From contig CANQCE010000020.1 of NCBI GenBank assembly GCA_947589655.1, positions 1-12,963 of the forward strand: a stretch of DNA of 12,963 nt, read 5' to 3'. The translations under genes and the position numbers were made by a program. Position 1 is the stretch's first letter; each line of letters opens with the position of its first letter. The notes beneath the pieces were generated by a model that did not search any database, had not been told where the DNA came from, and saw only the letters and a list, made by a program, of their open reading frames with translations. Positions 1 through 5,800 of the stretch are shown in pieces. The stretch is from an uncultured Clostridia bacterium. GTDB taxonomy: Bacteria; Bacillota; Clostridia; Christensenellales; UBA1242.

Positions 1-446
1 CATATTCACACCGGATTCCACGTGTCCTGTGCTACTCTGGAATTTGACTAAGCCGTGTCAGATTTCGGTTACGGGACTTTTACCCTGTGTTGTATAACTT
101 TCCAGAAATCTTCACCTACCTTTCACGGTCCATGTTGTCAATCCTAAACCCCAAAGGTATTTCTACCCTTGGTTTGGGCTCATGCAGTTTCGCTCGCCAC
201 TACTCCCACAATCGTTTGTTTACTTTCTTTTCCTCCGCTTACTTAGATGTTTCAGTTCAGCGGGTTCCCCTCATTGCACTATGGATTCATGCAATGATGC
301 ATCCGTATTAACGGTGCGTGTTTCCACATTCGGAAATCTGCGGGTCACAGATTATGTGCATCTCACCGCAGCTTATCGCAGCTTATCACGTCCTTCATCG
401 GCGCCTAGTGCCAAGGCATCCCCTATATGCTCTTTGTAGCTTTATC
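1..446 (-). rRNA. rrl: 23S ribosomal RNA, 5' part (partial)
   Basis: The reverse complement reads as the 5' domain of bacterial 23S rRNA: GGATGCCTTGGCACTAGG followed by CGATGAAGGACGTG (minus strand, about 421 down to 385), then the conserved segments GATTTCCGAATG, GGGGAACCCGCTGAACTGAAACATCTAAGTAAG (split across 255-290) and the GTAGTGGCGAGCGAAA stretch near 190-205. The mature 5' end is placed about 25 bases before GGATGCC by analogy with Bacillus 23S, so 446 is accurate to a few bases. Domain I runs off the left edge; roughly 85% of the gene is outside the window. All reading frames inside it are spurious. No deletion or insertion is obvious in the visible part. Confidence 0.96.
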
Positions 447-516
447 ATTGGATTTCTTAGCATTTTCACGATTGTTCTTCCTATTATATATAGAAAGAAC
501 CCTCTTACTCGACTAT

Positions 517-534
517 TTGTTTAAATTTAAACAA
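517..534. repeat. 18-bp perfect palindrome in rRNA leader
   Basis: TTGTTTAAATTTAAACAA is its own reverse complement. In RNA it can form at most a 7-bp AT-only hairpin, so it is either a weak leader hairpin or a dimeric protein site. Its position about 70 bases before the mature 23S end is compatible with a processing element. Confidence 0.6.
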
Positions 535-643
535 GTTGAAAGTATGCAAATATTACGTATTACGTTTTCAAATTTTGGCAAGAATTAAATTCTCGCAAAA
601 GTTAAACTCGTATAATATTTGACTTTAATCTTCTAAAATATGT

Positions 644-659
644 AGTTGTCAAAGAACTG
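644..659 (-). promoter_or_regulatory. boxA-type rRNA antitermination element
   Basis: The minus strand reads CAGTTCTTTGACAACT, close to the TGTTCTTTGAAAACT motif conserved in Bacillus and Clostridium rRNA leaders and 16S-23S spacers. In that role it is read as RNA by NusB/NusE (S10) to make RNA polymerase resistant to premature termination. It lies about 75 bases into the leader and about 200 bases before the 23S, the expected place for a stand-alone rRNA unit. The embedded TTGACA should not be read as a -35 box because no -10 box is suitably spaced. Confidence 0.7.
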
Positions 660-683
660 TTGCCGACATTGTTGAATACTCAA

Positions 684-708
684 CTTGCAATTCGCAAGGC
701 TTTTTTGT
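684..708 (+). terminator. Terminator-like hairpin on the strand opposite rRNA transcription
   Basis: On the plus strand CTTGC (684-688), a 5-base loop and GCAAG (694-698) are followed by GC and six T. This resembles a short intrinsic terminator pointing away from the 23S, against rRNA transcription. A 5-bp stem is weak. It may simply be a leader hairpin of the rRNA transcript, in which case the T run is coincidental. Confidence 0.3.
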
Positions 709-736
709 TTGCCTCCCTTTTTGCGTCAGCATTCGT

Positions 737-766
737 ATTCTAACACAATGCAAAAACCTTTGTCAA
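737..766 (-). promoter_or_regulatory. Strong sigma-A type promoter of the 23S rRNA unit
   Basis: On the minus strand a perfect -35 TTGACA (761-766) is followed after 18 bases by -10 TAGAAT (737-742). Initiation is expected near 730-732. Direction and position fit only the 23S rRNA leader. Upstream of the -35 box (767-820) are phased A and T tracts typical of rRNA UP elements bound by the alpha subunit C-terminal domains. Near-consensus boxes plus the A/T tracts suggest high expression. Confidence 0.8.
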
Positions 767-820
767 CACTTTTTTTAAAAAAAATTTAAAATTTTCAAAA
801 ATTTTTTTAAGATTTTTTTA
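767..820 (-). promoter_or_regulatory. A/T-tract UP-like element upstream of rRNA promoter
   Basis: Directly upstream of the -35 box on the minus strand are alternating runs of A and T with almost no G or C. This is the composition and placement of an rRNA UP element. The wider spacer is also AT-rich, so the boundary is approximate. Confidence 0.45.
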
Positions 821-1030
821 AAAGCCCAGACGTCCTGCCGTGTGTTCGCAAAAATGGCGTTTTTTAGGGCTGTTTTTGGCGAAAAATTTTTTAAAAATTT
901 TCTAAAAATTTGTCAAAAACCTTCTTTTCTTCCGTGAAATTTTTTGAAACAAACAAAAATTTTGCACAGTTTTAAGCCCATTTCGGCCCCCCCCATTTTT
1001 GCTTAAAACCCGACCAAACTTTTAAAAAAT
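821..1030. other. Non-coding spacer upstream of the rRNA promoter
   Basis: No credible gene is visible. The stretch is AT-rich with many A and T runs, apart from a GC-richer patch at about 823-871. There AGCCC (823-827) can pair with GGGCT (867-871), and GCC (837-839) with GGC (856-858), giving an interrupted hairpin followed by GTTTTT on the plus strand. A run of eight C lies at 987-994. Between 872 and 960 the sequence is mostly repeats of AAAATTTT type. The hairpin could be a weak terminator or part of a small RNA, but nothing else supports either reading. Confidence 0.5.
987..994. repeat. C8 homopolymer tract in AT-rich spacer
   Basis: Eight consecutive C occur where G and C are otherwise rare. 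Such tracts can slip during replication. Here the tract lies in a spacer, about 220 bp upstream of the rRNA promoter, and is not inside a gene. Confidence 0.85.
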
Positions 1031-1056
1031 GAAAAAAGGCTTTTAGAATAAGCCTT
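1031..1056 (-). terminator. Intrinsic terminator of the 207-residue gene
   Basis: On the minus strand AAGGCTT (1050-1056) pairs perfectly with AAGCCTT (1036-1042) across a 7-base loop and is followed by a run of six T (1032-1037, partly inside the stem). It sits about 65 bases past the stop codon of the minus-strand gene at 1120-1743 and would also shield the rRNA unit from read-through. Confidence 0.75.
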
Positions 1057-1119
1057 ATAAGGATGTATGATAATGCTGCATCTGCCTTTAATATATAGTA
1101 TTTATTATATATAAAACAT

Positions 1120-1743
1120 TTAAACTAAATATTTATCGCCTGATGCAATCTTGCCACGATTTTCCGAAAGGATTTTGTCTGGATTTTTGTAACAAAACTT
1201 TAAAGTTTCAATCACTTCTGCAGGAGTTTTATCCACTTTGCCATATTTGCCCTTTATAATGTCATCTATAAAAAGCCGATTGCTGTATTTTATCCTGTCT
1301 GTGTCACCATTTTGCTTTCTCTTTCCATATGTGGCGGAAATAACCTTAAACGCCTCCTCTGGATTCCACTGCGCACGCTCGCCAACAAGGCTTGGATGAC
1401 GCATTACTTTCACAAGTCCCGCCGCTTCTTCCACATATCCAAACGACAACGCCAAAGGCAACAACGATTTACAAATGCCAAAAATTCGCTCTTGCACATC
1501 TTTTGTAAGTTGCGCCTTATGAAAAGGAGTCAGCCCTTCGTAGATAATTTTTCTAAGTTCAACAATTTGCTGGCTGGTCACCGCCGCAATCTCGTCACCA
1601 TTCGCTTTTTCACTTATAAACGAAAAGGTGTTTTTGCTCATAGCCGCAATAAGAGGAATGACCCGCCTTTGTTCAAGTCTGTCCAAAATTGCTCTGGCGT
1701 TGTCTGGTTCAATTTTTACATAATAAAATCCAGTTGAAAACAT
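1120..1743 (-). CDS. Hypothetical soluble protein, 207 residues
   Basis: I do not recognise this family. The frame is complete: ATG at 1741-1743 with an AAAGGG-type ribosome site 7 bases upstream, and a TAA stop at 1120-1122. There is no signal peptide or membrane segment, so the product is probably cytoplasmic. Visible traits are a short beta-like N-terminus (FYYVKIEP, residues 7-14), a mostly helix-forming middle rich in Ala, Leu and Glu (about 15-135), and a Lys/Asp-rich tail with repeated KxxxDK-like patches (about 142-207). Only two cysteines are present (in GICKS and KFCYK). It has its own consensus promoter and terminator, so it is a single-gene unit, though the membrane-protein gene 243 bases upstream is on the same strand. 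It shows none of the features I would expect of KwaB (about 315 residues, DUF4868). Function unknown; coding status is likely because it combines promoter, start, length and terminator. Confidence 0.8.
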   Translation of the reverse strand: MFSTGFYYVKIEPDNARAILDRLEQRRVIPLIAAMSKNTFSFISEKANGDEIAAVTSQQIVELRKIIYEGLTPFHKAQLTKDVQERIFGICKSLLPLALSFGYVEEAAGLVKVMRHPSLVGERAQWNPEEAFKVISATYGKRKQNGDTDRIKYSNRLFIDDIIKGKYGKVDKTPAEVIETLKFCYKNPDKILSENRGKIASGDKYLV

Positions 1744-1775
1744 ATATTAACCCTTTTTGTCGAAAATTCTCCAAA

Positions 1776-1804
1776 ATGATACACCAATTTTAAACAAATG
1801 TCAA
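1776..1804 (-). promoter_or_regulatory. Consensus promoter of the 207-residue gene
   Basis: The minus strand carries a perfect -35 TTGACA (1799-1804), a 17-base spacer and -10 TATCAT (1776-1781). Transcription should begin near 1769, giving a leader of only about 25 bases before the ATG at 1743. The promoter makes this gene independent of the upstream membrane-protein gene. A C7 run (G7 on this strand) lies about 32 bp upstream of the -35 box. Confidence 0.7.
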
Positions 1805-1835
1805 GTGCTCACCCAAAACGCACATTTGCTCATTG

Positions 1836-1842
1836 CCCCCCC
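1836..1842. repeat. C7 homopolymer tract upstream of a promoter
   Basis: Seven consecutive C in an AT-rich spacer, positioned roughly 70 bases upstream of the start site of the minus-strand 207-residue gene. A change in tract length would alter spacing of anything bound upstream. No bound factor is known here. Confidence 0.85.
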
Positions 1843-1968
1843 AATCACATTTTTTAAAGAAATCATGCAGATTATTTTCTCTCAGTTGGTGCTAAAAAAT
1901 TGGCAAACCAATTTGTGTTTGATTTGCGGCAAAATGTAAAAAACTTGATTTTTTTGGCAAAAAAAGCG

Positions 1969-1988
1969 AAAAAACTTTAAAAAAAGTT
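1969..1988 (-). terminator. Weak AT-only hairpin overlapping a stop codon
   Basis: On the minus strand AACTTT (1983-1988) can pair with AAAGTT (1973-1978) over a 4-base loop, followed by T residues down to 1969. It overlaps the stop codon of the membrane-protein gene. The stem has one G-C pair per arm, so termination would be inefficient at best. Confidence 0.3.
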
Positions 1989-2556
1989 AATCTTTATGCC
2001 TTTTATCAATAAAACAGAAGTTTTGGTTCTTTATATTCGCCCAGCACTTTTGATTTTTTTCTTCCAAATTCCCGCGGAAGAAAAACTTGGCTTGTTTTAT
2101 TTCTTCGCTGCCATCTTCTTTGTATTCGATATCATAAAAGTTAAAGCCGAGGATGTTAAGCAGTGGATTTATATAAAACAGAGAGTTGTTTATGTAAACC
2201 ACGCCTATAAACACCAGCACCAACAAATAAACGCAATATGCACTTACAAGCGAAAGGTCCAAAGGTATGGCAAAAAACACAAAAAGCGAAAAGTAACCCA
2301 AAAAGTGCTTGTCGGTTATGTTTTGCATGGAAACAATTTGTATATGTACCGATTTCTCCGTTGTGAATTTCACATTCCATAACAGCCCCCATATGCCAGA
2401 CCCGATTAAAAGAATAAGCGTTATAAAGTTTAATGTGTTAAGCACATTGAAGGTAAGGTTGTTGTTAACAATCTCCACCACCAACCTTACAAACACCAGC
2501 ACATACATTGGCACAAAAGCACTGACATACAAAAGTAATTTTTTCAAAAATTCCAT
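1987..2556 (-). CDS. Small multi-span membrane protein, KwaA-like
   Basis: The 189-residue product has four likely membrane helices at about residues 5-30, 38-60, 85-104 and 105-123, then a cytoplasmic tail of about 50 residues. The pattern after helix 3 is the clue: a NITDKHFLGYF segment, an FxIPLD motif, a hydrophobic helix ending in GVVYI, then LFYINPLLNILGFNFYDI (about 126-143) and a charged beta-rich tail. From memory this layout resembles KwaA, the membrane component of the two-gene Kiwa anti-phage system, and related defence-associated membrane proteins. In Kiwa, KwaA is thought to sense phage at the membrane and KwaB (DUF4868) to act on DNA. No KwaB is seen in the window, so the function is a suggestion only. 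The ATG at 2554-2556 has only a weak A-rich ribosome site (AAGAAAA); no better start is visible. It is divergent from the giant surface-protein gene. Confidence 0.8.
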   Translation of the reverse strand: MEFLKKLLLYVSAFVPMYVLVFVRLVVEIVNNNLTFNVLNTLNFITLILLIGSGIWGLLWNVKFTTEKSVHIQIVSMQNITDKHFLGYFSLFVFFAIPLDLSLVSAYCVYLLVLVFIGVVYINNSLFYINPLLNILGFNFYDIEYKEDGSEEIKQAKFFFRGNLEEKNQKCWANIKNQNFCFIDKRHKD

Positions 2557-2572
2557 GCAAATATTTTCTTAA

Positions 2573-2790
2573 AAAAATAAAAAATTATTAAATATTAATA
2601 AAAATATCAAAAAAAATTAATTATTTGCGCTTTTTTTAATTTTTTTATTTATTTTTTTAATAATTTCTTTTTTTATTTAAATTTTTATGGCAGCAATCTT
2701 AGCAACAAAAGTGCAAACTTTTAAGGCGGATGTATGATTGTATATATTTTATATATAATAAAAATATTAAAAATAATATCTTATTTTGTT
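2573..2790. other. Extremely AT-rich divergent intergenic region
   Basis: Between the divergent genes the sequence is long T and A runs with one moderately mixed patch (about 2685-2740). No gene, tRNA or clear hairpin is supported. GGATGTATGAT at 2727-2737 also occurs at 1061-1071, and both copies are followed by TATATA-rich sequence. A palindromic TATATATTTTATATATA-like stretch lies near 2740-2758. Intrinsic curvature or binding by nucleoid proteins is plausible from composition alone. Confidence 0.5.
2582..2610 (-). promoter_or_regulatory. Possible promoter of the membrane-protein gene
   Basis: The minus strand has TTGATA (2605-2610), a 17-base spacer and TAATTT (2582-2587), about 26 bases before the ATG. 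In sequence this AT-rich, partial matches arise easily by chance, so support is weak and rests mainly on position. Confidence 0.25.
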
Positions 2791-2818
2791 TTGAAATTGT
2801 TTTTCTTTGTGATAAAAT
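2791..2818 (+). promoter_or_regulatory. Promoter of the giant surface-protein gene
   Basis: TTGAAA (2791-2796), a 16-base spacer and TAAAAT (2813-2818), with an extended -10 TG at 2810-2811. Initiation is expected near 2825, so the leader is about 20 bases. A good ribosome site AGAGAGG (2833-2839) lies 7 bases before the ATG at 2847. Confidence 0.65.
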
Positions 2819-2846
2819 AATTTTGAATATTTAGAGAGGTATTTTT

Positions 2847-5800
2847 ATGAAAACAAAAAATTATTTATCTAAAAATATTTTTTACATATTTTTCGCATTT
2901 ATCCTGCTTGGCGCGGGTGTGTTATTTTTGCCAAAAGGGCAAACAACACTTGCTGACACAGGTGTTTCGGCAACCGCCGCGAACCTGCCTGTTGAATTTG
3001 GCAAAGAGGAGTTTGTGGTTACAAACGGCGAAGAAACCCCAAGCGAAGATTCGTTGCTTGATAGCGACATCTTTGCTTTTTACAATGATACCTCAACAAA
3101 CAAACTTAAACTTTCTTTAAAACAAAACGGAACAGAGGTCGGTGTTGAAAGCGAACAGTTCAACCATGTGTTCTACCCTGACCCGCAAAATAAAGCCGTG
3201 TTCTACTACTATACAGGCATTCATTTGGAACTCCATATCAACGGCGTAAAACAAGAACTTGGGGAAAACAGGTTTGTTACCACAACCGAACTTTTCTTTG
3301 ACAATGGTGGAATTGAGCCCCTGCAAGATTTTGAAATGGTTTTTGATAAAGACGGCAAAGGCAGCCACTCAATTGCCCTGCTTGATGAAAACGGCGCACT
3401 TAAAGAAGGTTTATACACACTTAACCTTTATTACACACTGCACATCACCCAAAACGGGAATCTGGAAAGTTCACAAATGTCATTTAGAGAACAAGCCGCT
3501 CAAGTGGAATACAGTTTTTACATTGTAAACCGCGACAGTTATTTGGTGGACGGCCTGCCAAACGCACAGCATGGTGCATTTGACCATAAGGTTAAAATTA
3601 ACGATATGCAAAAGGCAGACGCATATTATCTTTACAGCAATTACACCTCAAAAGACAATGGCGAAGGCCTCAAAGACGGCACTCTTGAAAACAAAAAGAT
3701 TGACCAAATTCCTTACATAGAATACGATTACACACGCTTTGAACTGGGCATTTCAAAAGAACTTTCGGGCAGCGTTCAGCGTGCCACACTCAATTTGAAT
3801 ATTCAAAACAATCAAACCTCTTTGGTGCTAACCCATTACTCTGCCACAGGAACACCTACAACAGTTTTGAATGGCTTGGAACTTGTTAAATTCCAAACAT
3901 CTTCCAAAGACAATAAATGCCGCGTTTATTTCACAGAGGTTGGCGTTTATACTGTAACATTTAACGCAATTAAAGTTATCACTGTCAACGATGCTATGGA
4001 AAAGCACGCCCTTGACGGTTTAAGCGCTGTTACAAAAACATTTAAAGTTCATATGTATGGCTTGCAACTTAAATATCCTGACTATGACGAACAGCCTGAT
4101 GCAAACAACGCTCGCCCAAGACGTGATTTGCATGAATATGACATTCGCCAAAATGAAGAAAATGAGCTTATTGGGCAATTTTCTGCTGGGGCAGATATAA
4201 CCAGCAAATTTATCAACTTTAAGAGCAGTTATGCTTCTGACGGCACAACATTTACAGCAACAAATGTGTTTGATTTTATAAACAAGCACGCTGATGATTG
4301 CACTTGCGCAGGCGATAATTCTTGTGCTCAAAAGAACCCAGAAAAAGAAATTACAGGCGATATCAAATATGACACCCTTGCCCCTGTTCAAACCAACCAA
4401 ACTCCACTGATGCTTGTATCAAATGCCAACCTTACTGGCACGTCTAGCGAACAATCAACGGTAAAAAATTACATCTTTACAACCGCAAATATTGCTGGAT
4501 ACAGCCCATCGCGTTTCAAAATTGGTGACGAAAGCGTTTATCAACTGGAATTAAACTCTGGCTTTGGTGGGCAACTGGAATCTGTGGCTGGCAAATATGT
4601 TGTTTTGGCATCTTATACATACAACAACTATTATGAAAATGAATCCAGCCTTAACACGGTTAAAAGGTTCTATCAAGTTTTCTATTTTGAAATTGTTAAA
4701 GAACTGCGTGCAATTGAAACTGTAACCCAAACAACCGCTAGCCCAGATAAAGTTGTGGAAACACCTGTAACCTCTGGCGCTTTCACAAATCAAAACGTTA
4801 TTGTTAGAGATACAACAAAAAAAGAGCCTTTCAACAAAGACGTGACAGTTCAAATTTACGCTTGGGATTATGTTAATGAAAATTGGCTCAACGATTTTGG
4901 TGGCGAATACGGCATTAAATTGCAAAATTTTAATGGCGGCAGCGATAACGAAATCACGCTTGCAGCAAACGCTCGCTACACGATAAGGCTTTATTATACA
5001 AGCGAAATTTCTAACACAAATATAAATTCGCAAACTGGCTTTAAACGCGAACAGACTTTTACAATTGACAAGTTGGACATTGAAGGGCTTTCAATGCGCA
5101 ATTTCCAGCAGCAAGATGATGGCTCAACAAACTATGTTTTCCACTCTAACATGTCCACATTTTCAACAAACCTTGCCGTAGGCGTTTCTTGGGAAGGCAA
5201 AAAGAGTGGCGCTTCCACTTCCGCTTATTACAGATATTTCCCTCTGGTTTCTGGCACCAACGGACAATATTATTCCACATCTTCAACCAATAATAATCAC
5301 AACATTTTACAAGCTATGCTCAATGCGAACTATATGCCTATTAACAGAGTGTTAGATTTAGACACCACACAGGGCGACTGGCTGCCTTATCAGACCAACA
5401 CTTACGGCATGGAAAGGAACGTGCCTTTGGATTATATCTTTACACAAGCAGGCTTTTACATTGTGGATGTTTATGATGCTGCCGGCAATCATAGTGTGGA
5501 AATGTTTATGATAGACGACTCCTCCCCTATGTTTGCGCGCAAAGATGAGAAAAATGTTTACTCGCTTGCAGAATCCGCATTTTTCATAGATAAATCAACC
5601 ACAATCTGCTGGGGCAAAAACAAGGCAATATATGTTCATGGGCTAACCGAAGATTTGTTTAAAGATGCCGCCCTTGACAAGGTTCCTGAAAATTTAGACA
5701 CTTATCCTCTGTTTAAAACCCATCAAGGTGTTGCATCTGATAAAATTTGGAAGAAGATGTATGAAAAACTTTATTCAAAAGACTATTTAAAGAAAATTGA

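Larger units (their letters stand above)
447..731 (-). other. 23S rRNA leader transcript, structured, no 16S or tRNA
   Basis: This is the transcribed leader between the predicted start site (about 730-732) and the mature 23S 5' end. It holds boxA and several inverted repeats: 684-698 (CTTGC/GCAAG, 5-base loop), 671-684 (GTTGA/TCAAC), 578-596 (GCAAGAAT against ATTCTCGC with one G-U pair), and an 18-bp perfect palindrome at 517-534. No tRNA cloverleaf, 16S 3' end or anti-Shine-Dalgarno sequence is visible. One or more of the hairpins may be half of an RNase III or maturase processing structure, but the 3' flank that would pair with it is not in the window. Confidence 0.7.
1744..1986. other. Spacer between two minus-strand genes
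   Basis: The 243 bases hold the promoter and ribosome site of the 207-residue gene at the left end, the C7 tract at 1836-1842, and the weak hairpin after the membrane-protein stop at the right end. A plus-strand frame at 1757-1939 lacks a ribosome site and any protein-like pattern and is not called. Confidence 0.6.

Noticed and set aside
87..524. Three overlapping plus-strand reading frames of 68-85 residues
   Set aside because: They lie antisense to, or run out of, the 23S rRNA gene; the conserved rRNA sequence explains the open frames.
611..616. TATAAT on the plus strand as a promoter -10 box
   Set aside because: No -35 box at 16-18 bases and no gene downstream on that strand; it lies within the rRNA leader.
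647..652. TTGACA on the minus strand as a second rRNA promoter -35 box
   Set aside because: The nearest TATTAT is 29 bases away, and the hexamer is part of the boxA motif.
1312..1737. Plus-strand frame of 141 residues
   Set aside because: It is antisense to the 207-residue gene, has no ribosome site, and its product is rich in Arg, Asn and Ser as expected of a shadow frame.
1757..1939. Plus-strand frame of 60 residues in a spacer
   Set aside because: No ribosome site or promoter, overlaps the minus-strand promoter of the neighbouring gene, and has no recognisable pattern.
1996..2572. Frames opposite or overlapping the small membrane-protein gene
   Set aside because: The minus-strand frame has a coherent membrane-protein pattern; the others are basic, patternless shadows.
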